Shown here piece after piece: positions 45,741-57,290 of a stretch of 64,000 nucleotides of DNA (position 1 is the stretch's first letter; every line of letters starts with the position of its first letter). Below the pieces are notes generated by a model. That model was not told where the DNA came from, searched no databases, and was given only the letters and a program-made list of their open reading frames with translations. Location: the NCBI GenBank assembly GCA_030549495.1, contig JAUIRK010000005.1:1-64000 (forward strand), given 5' to 3'. The DNA comes from Nectonema munidae. Taxonomy: Eukaryota; Nematomorpha; Nectonematoida; Nectonematidae. The translations under genes were made by a program, and so were the position numbers.

Positions 45741-46389
45741 TTAAAAATATTTATAAAAACTTATTAATATCTGTGAAAAATAGGGGGAGGGGGGCACTTT
45801 ACGCCCCCCCAGCACTTGAGCGGACAAATTTTGCCCAGCACTAATAGGGTTAAGGCTTTCCTCGACAAGTTATTTCTCTGGAAGAGGAAAATTGAAAGGG
45901 GTAATGTAGTTTCCTTTTTGCACCTGGAGGAGGTCATTGGAGAAGAACCAGATGGCGAGGAGCTGCATCAGGATATCAATGAATACTTAATAATCCTTCA
46001 AGAAGAGTTCAAAGGCTATTTTCATGAAACTGATAGAAATGAAAAAGTTCAGCTGACACTTGCACCCAATCCTTTCCAATGCAATGTGGATGATCTTTCT
46101 GATGAGTTTCAAGAGGAATTCTTGGAGCTCATCAACAACACTGTAGCAAAAAAGGAGTTCCAGGAACAGCAACAGTTTAACAGCTCTAACTGCTGGGTCA
46201 AGATGCTCTCTGCTTTTCCCAAGACCAGCAAATTTGCCCCCAAGGTACTCATTCCTTTCTTATCCATTTACCTTTGCGAAACTTGTTTTTCGACTCTCCT
46301 GGTGATAAAATCGAAGGCAAGAAACAGGCTAAATGCTGAAGCAGACATTTGATAATTGTTTTATGAAATTCTCTCTTTACTTTTTTGGA

Positions 46390-49300
46390 TATCTAAATGG
46401 GAATTGAAAATAGGTTCATAAAAATAAACTTTATAATATTGAAAAAAATCATTCCTGTTTTTTCAAGAACCGAAACCTGTAAGAATATAAATTCTGTTTG
46501 CAGGTTTTGTGGTGCTGATCATAGTTCCTTAACATGTACAAATAAAAGTAAATCGTTTTGTATAAATTGCTCCAAGATAAATATTGATTGTAACCATGTT
46601 TGCAACACTTCTAACTGTACATCTTTAAAAGCCTAAGAGAAAAAAGGAATTTATTTAACAAAAATTCTTTCGATTTATTCATTAATAAGTGTGTTGAAAA
46701 TTAATACTAATCAAATATCATTATCTGAAGGTATATTTAATAATAATATTGATATAGGTAATGTATTACAAGACATTTATGAAGATTTTAATATTGAAGC
46801 GTCTAACTTTACTGTTATAGATAATCTTAAAAGTAGGTTTAATGGCTTTAATTGCTTACGTATTAATATTCAGTCGTTAAATTCCAAATATGTAGAACTT
46901 AACATAATGTTAAGATTTATGAACTCTGTTATTTCGTCGCCAATAGCAGTAGTCAAGCTGGAAGAAACTTGGTTTAATTATGATATGAATCTGTATCCGA
47001 TAGATAATTATAAGTTTGTTCATATAAAAAGTAAACTTAATTCACATGGGGGATTAGGGTTTTATGTACATGAGTCAATGGGTTTTGTAGTTATGAATGA
47101 TTATGAAGTTCATCAGTTTGAATTAGCTTCTATAAAAATAAAACTAAGCAACTCAACTACTGTTTGTATGTTCAATATTTACAGACATCCCAATAAACAA
47201 TCAGAGAAAAAGTTCATTGATGAATTTAATAATTTCTTAATGAATTTAGATAAAAGTAATATTAATATCATTGCTGGTGATTTTAATATGAATTTACTGT
47301 TGATAAAAAAGAATAATAATGTTAATAGTTTCTTCACTGGATTAACCCATTTAAGACCAAGCAAAGCAGACGACTTTAGTCTCTTATAGACACTATTTTT
47401 ATAAAACTGAATAAACATACCTATGATTTGTATGTTTTAGATTTCAAAATTTCAGACCACTATCCTTTGCTACTAAGTATAAAAAATATAATTAAAAACA
47501 GAAGTATTATAAAAAAAATATTTGATAGTAACAAATTTGTTAAATTAGTGTCTGAAGTATGCTGGACTGACATTGTTTATGAACATACAGACAATGTGGG
47601 GTTACTTACATCTATTATATTAGAACGATTATCTTCATCTCTTAGCCGTTGATTTATTTTTAGAAGCACGAATAGCAGGTTTAAAAAATTTAAGCATAGT
47701 AAAAGCTCCTGGGTCACAGATAAACTCATAGAGTTAATTAAAACAAGGGACAAACTACATAAATTATGTAAAAAATTGACAGGCCAGTAATTCTATTCAC
47801 ATAGTAGGAAGTACATCACTGTGAGAAATAAAGTAAAAAGTATGTGCAGAAAACTGAAATTTAATTTTTATTTTAACAAATTTTCAAATACCCATGATAA
47901 TAAGACTTTTTGGAAAAATGTGAATTTTGTTTTTAAACCTAAGTTTGATAAAGTTCTGACTCTAAAACATGATGGAAAATCGATAGATGATCCTCGAGCT
48001 GTAGCTGAAGTTTTCAATCATCAATTTGTTAAATTCGCACTTTCACAAGATGATGAAAACAGTTTAAATAATTTTTCGTTTTTTACAAATTCTGTCTTTT
48101 CATTTAACGAAATCACTGTTAATGATATACTCTTAGCAGTTCAAAGCTTCAAAGAAAAAGAATGTGAAGATTTTTATAGCATTTCTATGAAGATTGTTAA
48201 GTTAATCATTAACTATATCTGTGTTCCACTTTATCATATATTTAACTCTTGAACTTCGAAAGGGATATATCCTGAAAGTTTCAAAATAGGTAAAGTTGTT
48301 CCTATTTTAAAACAGGCTCTCCAAACTCTGCCCAAAATTACCGCCCAATAACGCTTATTCCAACTATATCTAAAATTTTTGAAAGAATTCTTTTTTTACA
48401 AATTGATAGATATTTTGTTGAAAATTGTCTATACTATGAGAAGCAATTTGCCTTCAGAAAAAGTTGCTCAACTGAAAATCTACATTCATTGTTAATTAAT
48501 AAAATTATAGAAAATTTGGAAAATAAGTCAGATACAATTGCCATATTTTGGATCTGACTAAAGCGTTTGATTTTATAAGGCATAGCTTATTATTATAAAA
48601 ACTGAAATCATATGGGTTTGATAGCTTGTCATTGAAGCTTGTGAAAGAATATCTGATAAACCGGAAACAGTTTGTATCAGTCAAGAATTGTTCTTCCAAT
48701 TTTGTTGTTTTGAATTGTGGAGTTCCACAAGCGTCTGTGATGGACCCACTTCTTTTCAAAATATTCATTAATAATGTTTATACTTCCAATAGTAATATAG
48801 ACTTTATTAATTTCGTTTAACAAAATTTCATTTGATGCTAATTATTCTGCCGTTATAGATAACCTAAATAAGGTAAATATGTGGTTTTATATGAATGCAT
48901 TGTCGGTCAACAAATCTAAGTCTAAAAGAATGATTTTCTTTAATAAATTTGTTTGTAGGAATAAATTATTATCTGTTTTTGGTTTCGATTTTATACGAGA
49001 ATTTAAATTGCTGGGATTATTTATAGATAGTAATTTAAGATAGAAAGAGCAAAAAAATTTTGTTTGTTCAAAGTTAGCTTCACTAGTAGGTATTTTCCGA
49101 TTATTAAAGAACAAATTAAATAGAAATACTTTAATACATCTTTATAAATCATATTTTCTTCCTCATATTTTTTACAATCTTTTAAATTGGGGACACTCTA
49201 ATCCATACAATGTTTTTGTTCTTCAAAAGAAAGTGATCAGACTGATATTTAATAAGCAAAATATATCTAATACTGACAGTGTTTTTTCAAATTTTGGTTT

Positions 49301-50049
49301 ACTTAAAGTTGAAGACATATATGAGTTAAAACTATCGCTTTTTTGTTTTAAAATGATGACTTGGTATGTTCCCTTTATGTAGTTAATTACTTTTAATTTT
49401 GAACTAGAAAAAGGTCATCTTAGAACATCTTTGTATATGAGTTTACCTTCCTATAGATTAAAAAACTCCAAACAGTCTATAGTTTGGAAATTAACACACT
49501 GTTGGAACCATAATATTTATACTTTCCAAACTTATAAAAATTAAAGAATGACGCTTTAGAAAGTTATATTCTCTGATTTTATTATTTTTCGCACTTTAAT
49601 CTGAATTCTAATTTAATTTTTTAAAGTGATTAAAGTTAATCATTTAGTTTAGAGTTGTACTAGTTTTTTTGTATATATGTGTACATTGTCACTTTTTCTT
49701 ACTGTTCACAATCCATTTAGATATTTTATTTGTTTGATAACATTTACTTCTTAAGATACTTCTTTTGATTTTGAAGTTTGTTTATTTGTATAATGTTTCT
49801 AGAAGCGGGTTAGCTTTTTAACCTTTTGAAACACTTTCTTTTCACTTGCATTTTATTGTGATGATTTTATTCTTGTATTACATGCATATTCATCTATATA
49901 TATTCGATTTTACTTATGTTTTTTTAACAACTCTTCAATTATATATAAATATATTAAATTGTTATAGTCATATTATTTATGATTACTATATATATATATA
50001 TTTTCTTATGTAAAAGTGAATAGTAAATAAATCTTTCTTTCTTTCTTTG
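46390..50049 (+). mobile_element. Jockey-like LINE, near full length on the 3' side, inactive
   Basis: Order from 5' to 3': the end of ORF1 with zinc-knuckle cysteines (46397-46636: CRFCGADHSSLTC then CINCSKINIDC), an apurinic-type endonuclease (46691-47500: LRINIQSLNSKY, IIAGDFNMNLL and ISDHYPL), reverse transcriptase (about 48250-48900: NYRPITLIPTISKIFERILF, a LDLTKAFDF catalytic Asp block, GVPQASVMDPLLFKIFINNV), the post-RT block (about 49060-49260: LNWGHSNPYN, LQKKVIRLIFN) and a C-terminal region to about 49545. The 3' UTR ends in AAATAAAT followed by (CTTT)n at 50033-50049. The YxDD box is not intact and there are at least six frame changes or stops. A 32-bp end fragment of the CCCATTTA MITE sits inside the endonuclease frame at 47342-47373. 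It is closely related to the fragment at 9718-10620. Confidence 0.9.
47342..47373. repeat. Solo end of the CCCATTTA TTAA MITE inside the LINE endonuclease
   Basis: Thirty-two bases beginning TTAACCCATTTAAGACC are identical to 65-96. They lie in the reading frame of the LINE endonuclease just before its SLIDTIF-like block. The rest of the MITE is absent, so this is either an insertion followed by internal deletion or a captured end. Confidence 0.7.
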
Positions 50050-50369
50050 TTATATCCAAATTTGTAATGAAATCTACTATATCATGTAAGCAGGAGGGAG
50101 CTTAAAAGATGGCTATGCTGGGTGTGTTAAGAGAATTGCTTTAAATATGTTTATTTAAAATAGTTATTTTTTTTTAATTTAATAGTATTTACATAACATT
50201 TTGAAAGCCAACAGCCAGTTTTCGACTTATAAACTGCATCAATACAACAAACAAACAAAATATTATGATTAAAAACTAAAATTCCTTATCTTGGTAAAAA
50301 TAAGCAGGGGTATTTTCATCGAGAAGACATAATTGCACCGCTTGTATCTAACTATGAAGAAAGTAGGCT

Positions 50370-50425
50370 TGATGGGGGATCGAACTCAAGCGTTATCGAA
50401 ATCTTAACCCTCCTTACTCAAGCTC
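50370..50425 (-). repeat. tRNA-like SINE head (1)
   Basis: On the minus strand GAGTTCGATCCCC (a Pol III B box) at 50375-50387 is preceded by an A-box-like GAGTAAGGAGGG about 30 bp before. It does not fold as a full tRNA. Confidence 0.35.
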
Positions 50426-50935
50426 CTTTCTTTATAAAATGATAAAATAATTTTTTAAAATGTGTTCTTAAACCTTTTAAAGATATAAGAAAATTTTCAA
50501 AGATATAAAAAGATTTTACTTGTATTTTCTTTTTAAACTTATAGAATTCTGATTTCTTTAAGCTTTTTTATGGATGATTATTTTATTTTTCCTTATAAAG
50601 AAAATACCTAGTGTTGATATCATTAAAATTGATATATTTAAAAATTTAAGGCTATTCTTTAGTTTGTTAATAAGTATTAAGTTTCTTACAGGCCAGGCTT
50701 TAGCGTGCACTTTTTTACAGGTAAATTCTTGGTAACAAAACTTTTCTAAAATGACAAATTTATAGAAAATTTTATTATTTATATTTTCTGCCATTAAACT
50801 AAACCATGATTTTTCTTTTAATCTTCATCAACTGAATATACAATGTACCATTCAACCAATTTTTTTTAGTTGTTGGTATCGCATCCATACGTTTGAATTA
50901 TCTTCCACAGCTGGACAGGTGATGGTAAGGATAGT

Positions 50936-50998
50936 CACGATCAGGAATCGAACCTAGACCATCTGGATTAAGACCCTATACTTCTGCCATCTGCTGAT
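50936..50998 (-). repeat. tRNA-like SINE head (2)
   Basis: Minus-strand A box TGGCAGAAGTATAGGG (50974-50989) and a perfect B box GGTTCGATTCC (50944-50954), spaced as in a tRNA gene. The flanking TTTTTTTAGTTGTTGGTA at about 50863 recurs at about 51440, suggesting a shared SINE body. It is not a functional tRNA by eye. Confidence 0.5.
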
Positions 50999-51727
50999 TT
51001 TTTAATCTTTCATCAAAAAGGCTACCCAGTTATATAAACAGCTGTATATACTGAGTTTTGAGGAAAAAAAAATCTCTCTTATTAAATACATTAAATTTAG
51101 CTATTCATCACAATAATGGTTAAATCGCAATAATTTTTGTAATTATAAATTAATTAATATAAATGTCATAAATATAGTAGCAATATAAGCTGACCGTACT
51201 TTTTTGTGACAAAATTTGGAAAACTCTCGCTAGCTTTTAAACAAATTTAAAATAGCATGATTCACAATTTATTACTATTACACGAAAAATTCGCCATTAA
51301 GTGCACGTTTAAGCCTGCCACCTGTTTAACAATATTAAAATTTTGTATATTAAACAATTATTAATTTCTTTTGCATATTGTAATGATTTAATTAAATGAA
51401 GCAAGATTTTTATTTTCTTTTATATGGACTCATTTGCTCTTTTTTTAGTTGTTGGTAATGCATACAAGTAAAGAATATTTCTCGATAACTGAATAGATAG
51501 AATCAGTCTAAAATATTGAAGTAAAGGAGCTGCTGGAGTAGATCCGCATGCCTGCTATATTAGCAGTTCGGGAGCGATAGTTGGCACTGTGAGTTTGAGG
51601 TCTAAAAGATATAGAGTCGGAGTTGAAGCCATGATGTTTACCCTGAAAGTGCAAACATGGGTCCATCAGAGCCGGATAATTTTAAAAGTTTAATTTTTGT
51701 ATTGAATAATCAAAATAAAATTTGAAA

Positions 51728-52099
51728 ATGCTTCCTTCCACCTTTATAATTTTACTTTACTTATTTATTGTAAAAATAACTTTTACCATTGTATTTGAAG
51801 AAAATATGTCAACAGTTAGTTATTGGCAAACGGGTCCAAAAGACCCATTAATTATATTTATACTTATCATAACAAATGATCAAGTTAAATTGATTAGAAA
51901 TCTTTGCAGCGAACATCGAGAAAAAAGAATTGTATGGAATAATGCTTCAACAATTAATGATACAGAATTATTTTTCATTCTGAAAAAATACTATAGCATT
52001 AAAACTCTCAATACCAAAAAAATCAATCTTCAACTCTGTAGACATATAGTACTGAAAAGTATATTGCTTCTTTATGGTAAAAAATTAGCAATGTTCTAA
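51728..52099 (+). CDS. Small hypothetical protein with possible signal peptide
   Basis: The ORF starts at ATG 51728 (a second ATG-type start lies two codons upstream, at 51722) and ends with TAA at 52097-52099. The N-terminus MLPSTFIILLYLFIVKITFT is strongly hydrophobic and would serve as a signal peptide or membrane anchor. The mature part is basic, has few cysteines and no recognised domain. There is no homology that I know of, and the region is AT-rich, so it could be a chance frame or the first exon of a secreted protein. Confidence 0.25.
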   Translation: MLPSTFIILLYLFIVKITFTIVFEENMSTVSYWQTGPKDPLIIFILIITNDQVKLIRNLCSEHREKRIVWNNASTINDTELFFILKKYYSIKTLNTKKINLQLCRHIVLKSILLLYGKKLAMF

Positions 52100-52164
52100 G
52101 GAATTATGGAAAAATTTCTGAGTATCTAAAATATTGGAAGAATTTCTTTTTGGTTATATTCGAT

Positions 52165-52265
52165 TGGGTTATTATTGGGAATGTATCGATTAATCGGCAT
52201 CGGTAGAATCAGCTAAATTTTGAAGATTTAGATGGGAAAAAACTAAAAAATACCGATTCTGTAAT
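52165..52265. repeat. Possible hAT terminus (ATCGATTAATCGGCATCGG)
   Basis: GGGAATGTATCGATTAATCG followed by GCATCGGTA resembles the palindromic ends of hAT elements. ATACCGATTCTG follows 50 bp later. No transposase is seen. Confidence 0.3.
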
Positions 52266-52269
52266 TTAA

Positions 52270-54365
52270 TCAAAATTGAAATCTATAAACTCTTTTATAA
52301 TGTAAAAAATATTTAAATAAATATTAAAATTTAAATGTCTAATTTATTGGGAAACTTATTTTTTTTATTATAGAAAAATTAATTTTTTAATTTTCTTTCT
52401 CTGCTTACAACTAAGCTTGTATGAGCGCAATTTGTTAACTTTAGTTCTGAGAATGGATCTTGGCAAACTTATACAAATACTTAAGTACCATATTATGACT
52501 CTTGTAATAAAAAATGTTGACCACGGCACTGTGTATATGTATGTCTTTAATGGACACACATGGTCTTATTCAGAGCTTCATGACATTTTTTACTAAAGTT
52601 GAGAATTACAGTTCTATTTGAGTACATAAAAATTTTTTAAATGCTAACTATGATGAAAAATATCTCGTTTTTTCCAATTTTATACGAATTAACAAATTTC
52701 TTAAGAAAATGTTAGAGTAAGAATATGTATTATACTAATAGCAAAATTATATTCTGTCATTAACTAATTGAAAGTAACGTATTCACTCTGTAAACAAACC
52801 GTCTCTTACTCTAGAAGTCGGAAAAAAATGAATGTTTGTAAATTTCAACTTCAAACTTTTAAAATTAATTAATTTTAAAATTAATTAGTCATTTTTTCAA
52901 ACTTTTTTGATAAACTATTCTACTTTTTTCAATTTATTCGCTGTTTATGTTTTTTAAAGCATATATAAACATTTTAAAAACTAAAATTTGATAGGTGTCG
53001 ATAATTCTAAAAAACATGATTCCGAATCGCGCAAAATTTCGTTACATCCCAAATTATAACCTTTCGAATTTTTTTTCCAAAATTGTGATACTCTTTTAAA
53101 TACCATATCTTTACTCGGATAGGATTTTACGGTTGAAAAAAGGAACTTAAAAATAAGAATTTTCCCTAGGCCATCACTGATTAAACTTAAACATACGTTT
53201 TTTATCCAATCAGATGTTAGAGCTTGCGTACTTCACCCTTAACAAAAAAGACCACAGCTTGTTAAATATATATACATACATAATATGGATATAAACAAGT
53301 AAAATTAATATTAAAAAATCCATATAAAGTGTTCTGTTCCGATGCATCCATCTTTACTAATAAAGAGGGTAAAATATGTTTGCATGATGACGGTTAAATA
53401 AATGGAGTTTTAGATAGAGCTAGAGATTTTATAGATGTAGCCCTCTTGATATCTGTTCATATCACCTGATGCTACAGTAAAAGATAGATGTTAAATAAAA
53501 GACAAGATCAACAAAGATTTGCTTCAATAGAAAAGTTCTTGAAATCGCTAAAATTCTGAGCTAAATAAATCTCTAAAAAAGGTTTTTTCAAACATAGATT
53601 GCACAAAACGAATTTCTGATGAAAGTACAGCTACCAGGGTGCAATCAGTTTAGAATTACGAGCAACATTAGATACCATATAAAGTATAGGAGAAATTAAG
53701 TACAGACTACGAGCTGATATCGTATTTGTAAGCAAACCAATAGAGGTCCTATTGAGATTTATAGTTCAAAGCTGTCTCTTTAATTAGTAAACGAATGGAA
53801 GGATAAACTAAGGAACAAGAATCAAACCAAGGAGGGCCAAAAGTGCTCGGTTTAGTTAGAGCAGCACCCACTAATATTTTTCACCATGTCATTTTAGAAC
53901 ACTTTTTACATAAAAGTTTATTGCTGATTTATTCATGATTAAATATATTATAAAATATAACCCATCTATATGGTTATTGAAAAATTTCATCAGAAATAAA
54001 AATTTAAATTTTATAAGCTTTTATCTAGCACGATCTCAGGTGAGTAGAAATTTGGTCCCATCCCTATTTATAAAATAGAGAAAATCATTATTAAATCAAG
54101 AAAGGAATTGTTTTATCGATTGGACTTAAATATATAAGTCAATATACACCCATTTTAGCCATGTTGAAATACCGTATTCATTACCTGTGTATATATTGAC
54201 AAAAATACCGTCATGAGAAAGGCTGGCTGATTTGCTAAATGGGACGAAAATTGTTCAATATGGATAAAAAAATATCTGATCACAAATTAGCCAAAGTTAA
54301 ACTAAATGTTAAATTTAGCGTATTCCGTTTGCTTTATATATTATATATTATATAGGATACGTTTA
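52270..54365. other. Intergenic, no gene; one fragment related to the TTAA element
   Basis: Bases 53700-53770 (AGACTACGAGC...CAAACCAATAGAGGTCCTAT) match 44772-44830 of element copy 2. The rest is AT-rich with only short frames. Confidence 0.35.
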
Positions 54366-54369
54366 TTTT

Positions 54370-56360
54370 ACCTTATATTGATGTGCAAAATTTGTCCACT
54401 CAAGTGATGGGGAGGAGGGATTTTTAGTTTAATTTTTTTTGTAAGTAAAGTTTTTTTTTTAGTTTTTAAAGATTTTTTGCATATATTTCAAATATACTGA
54501 ATCTAGTGATTGTGTTCATTTTTATGAAAATCCATCAAACCTGTCAAAAAATTGATTTAAATATGACAGCTCCTTCAAAATTAAATTTTTTATTGAAATA
54601 CTTAGAAAAAGTTTTTTACTACTCATTTTCAAGTATGCTGAGCTTACTGATCATGTTGATTTTTTAATGAAAATCACGCAAACCTAAAAAATGATTTAAA
54701 TACGACAGCTCATGTCAAAATATTTTTTATACATATGTACCCATGGACCTCAAACGTTTTGGCTACAAATTCTTCATCGGCTGGCAGTGTCTACATCATT
54801 TCTTCTATACATTATACAGTATGTAATTTTACTATTAATTCCATCGTGTTCCTTTCTTGGTAGCTCTTTTTAAATTAAAAATTTATTTTCTTAAATTTAT
54901 GTTCGAAAAAACTTTTTGAGGATTTATTTTGAACAGTTTTTTCCCGCTCTTAAAGCATTCTGATTAAAGAATCTTATTGATGATCTTAGACTTTTTTTTA
55001 TCTGTATCGCGTATTTTATTATCATGCCTGAATATTTGTCAACCAACCCCAGTCTAAAGGTTTTTTTCTGATGAAATCATTCGTGATGTTCATTGTTCAA
55101 TTACAAAAAGTTGTCCACGTTCTTCATCTAAAAAATTATCTCTTTGACGCAAAAGGAAAAAGATGGACAAATTCAATTTAAATTAAAAATATCTTGATAG
55201 CGACTAAATTCTCACATATTGGCATCTGTGCCATTTTTGATAACTAACCTATTCTAAATTTTCAGATTTCTCTTCAGATCTTAGCTGATAAGCTAAGATT
55301 ACAATGATCATTTAACTAAGATAGGTAGGAAATCTGAAAATGTACTCTTTGAACTTTAAAGATTTTTCATTTGCAAAAGAAGAACGTCTTTTTCACGGTC
55401 AAAATTTTTTTTGAAGCACCCAATTTTAGATCATTACACAACTTCCTAGTTCATTGGAACATGGTAGATCCAAAAATTTTTTTGATCACACGTTCTATTT
55501 TCAATTTATTTTTAGGTTGCTTCCTTCTCTTATACTACTTTTATAATGCGTGTTTTTCTTTTTTTAAAATAAATATTTCTTACTCAACATGATTGAAGAA
55601 AGTATTATAAGCCAAAATATATAAAATAATTTATATTTGTACTATATACCCTCAATATTAGCGATTTTCTGAAAAAAATTGTACAGAAATGTTTTTTTGG
55701 GGGAAAAAATGATTTTCAGGCATACATCAGTAATTCAATTAACACTCTGATATTTTTTAACCTTATTAGTCAAATTGGAGTACATAATAAAATAAGCATA
55801 GCCGATTTAGTATAAAAATTTTATGTAAAATTCGAATGAATATTTTTGGAGACAATTTTTAGAAGTAAACCGCAAATTTGATTAACACTTATAGGTATTT
55901 TCAAATGCTAAATGTAAAAAATTAGTCTAAAAATGAAGCCAGCATGGCGGATTTAGTATAAAACATATATTTTATGTAAAATTGGAGGGAATATTTTATT
56001 AGATATATTTCTCATCAATCAAAATTTTAATTGACATTTTCTAAAAAGTAATCATGATTATTGAAAAAATTAAATATATAAAGTGTTATGCGTTCCAAAC
56101 TGTATATAATTATAAATTTTCAAGGTATTATATAATATAGATCCTAAGTTATAAGGTTAAGTACAGATAATATCAAAATTTTGCTGAAAAATTTTAATTT
56201 TTGATTGACAGTTTTGGACATGAGAGGGTTATTCAATTACCATAAAAATAGTATCAAAAGATTCATCTAGAGATTTTAGTTAAAGTCAAAAAATATGAAG
56301 GAATCCCTTTTGTACAATAACTTTTTTAGATAGGGGGGGGGGGGTGGGAACGTAATAGGG
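54370..56360 (+). mobile_element. TTAA satellite-carrying element, copy 3 (short, decayed)
   Basis: The left end near 54370 keeps GCAAAATTTGTCCACTCAAGTG, the inverse of the right subterminal region of copy 2, with a degraded terminal repeat before it. The right end reads CGTAATAGGG then TTAA at 56361-56364. Between them lie about two units of the second repeat (54470-54760), the unique block (54800-55720, matching copy 1 10690-11480), only one to two satellite monomers (about 55780-56000), and the unique right block (56000-56330) with a G run. Its length, about 2 kb, is the smallest of the three copies. It is decayed at both ends. Confidence 0.85.
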
Positions 56361-56394
56361 TTAAAATAATGTGAAAAACTGTTTGGTGTTAAGT

Positions 56395-57290
56395 CAGCTG
56401 TGAAAGCTATTTACTGACATATGAAATATTTTTGGTCAATTAATTACCAAAACTTGGTTAAGACAATAAGCGAAAAAATTGTGGAATCATAATATATTAT
56501 GAAGTTTATTTATTTGGCATTGATTGAAAGGTTTGATTGATTTTCATGAAAAATGAATGAAACCGTCAGATTTGCAATCAATTATTTAGTGGGTTCGCGC
56601 GTGAATTTGTAAAAAGACTTTGTAAAATAAAAATAGCCCGTCATGAATATTGTTAAGCCAATATTAATAATTTTTTATAGACTGTTCTTTTGCGAATGAC
56701 ATAATGAAGCTCATGAGTTTAAAATAAAGCTTAGGACTGATAAAATCTCAACGACATAAAATTTGTTTCGAGTTGTCTTGCAATTAATAACAGATCTTGA
56801 ATCATGTTCATCTTTAACAAACCGAACATAAAGAAGGAACAAAGCTTCATTGCCTGGCAAAGTGGATGCTCTAACTGAAAACTAAATTCTATTTTTGCAA
56901 GCAAATTGCACACGGTTGGAGCTATTTCTTCTACTCTTCTTTAAACACATTTTCCATTAGGTTTCATAATTTATTAGATTTATGTACCAATGTCGCAGAA
57001 CCTCTTGTACTGTTTGCAGATTAAACTCTTCTGCACTTGTGTGAGGCTTATCAGATCCAGTACGTATAAGGTATATTTTATGATAAAAACATCAGATAAT
57101 TGTTGCAAAGTGCTCACAAACATATTTACAATAGTTTTTGTTTTTTCAAACTTTTACGGCAGCGACTCAAGTTTATTTGACTTATCAGAATCTTTTTTTG
57201 TCATTAGTAATAAAATTTTATTTTATATTCTTTGGGCAGTAAAGGATTCATAAAAGGGGCGTTGAGTCAAAAAAGGGTTGGGAACCACTG
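56395..57290 (-). mobile_element. hAT (ZBED5-like) transposon remnant, minus strand
   Basis: The inverse of 57256-57290 reads CAGTGGTTCCCAACCC then TTTTTTGACTCAACGCCCC, a hAT-type 5' terminus. Inside, minus-strand frames near 56880-56750 give NEALFLLYVRFVKDEHD followed by INCKTTRNKF, which corresponds to the ...NEALLLAYVRF...EEMLFCK block of ZBED5-like hAT transposases. It is truncated and in several frames. It abuts the right end of satellite element copy 3. Confidence 0.55.

Larger units (their letters stand above)
42190..45849 (-). mobile_element. TTAA satellite-carrying element, copy 2 (complete, 3660 bp)
   Basis: Perfect 16-bp terminal inverted repeats CCCTATTAGTGCTGGG (42190-42205 and the inverse at 45834-45849), each flanked by TTAA (42186-42189 and 45850-45853). 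Both ends carry a subterminal GC hairpin (GGGGGCGTAAAACGCCCCC at about 42203-42222 and GGGGGGCACTTTACGCCCCCC at about 45790-45811). The right end also has an extra CGGACAAATTTTGCCCAGCA spacer. Inside, from the left: a unique ~400 bp, about nine diverged ~145-151-bp satellite monomers (42600-43870, inverted relative to copy 1), a unique ~900 bp, then six units of a second ~150-bp repeat (44870-45740). There is no transposase, so it is non-autonomous. It interrupts a hAT transposase frame, which fixes the boundaries exactly. Confidence 0.92.
40867..46352 (+). mobile_element. Dead hAT transposon of the ZBED5/FAM200 type, split by a satellite element
   Basis: The left end at 40867 reads CAGGGATTCTTAAACTGGGG followed by a GGGGG...CCCCC palindrome, a hAT-type terminus. 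The transposase then runs in pieces: a BED finger at 41163-41384 (CVTCKKTLANESMKPFKLNE then HLTKVHP), a middle part at 41340-41571 (EAARLVLDQNC), DDE-region remnants at 41730-42170 including KEKNPDIITIHCLIHRQAL and a frame-shifted VRWLSKGNVLARVFELFDEL, and the C-terminal dimerisation part at 45855-46352 (VKMLSAFPKTSKFAPKVLIP and ETCFSTLLVIKSKARNRLN). At least four frame changes or stops occur. The gap 42190-45853 is an inserted TTAA element; without it, the codons on either side adjoin as ...Ala-Ile-Lys-Ala-Phe-Leu. The right terminus is missing, probably lost where the LINE begins. Confidence 0.85.
50050..51720. other. Intergenic with SINE-like remnants
   Basis: Besides the two tRNA-like heads, nothing convincing is present. 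A minus-strand frame at 50558-50794 is AT-driven. Confidence 0.35.
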
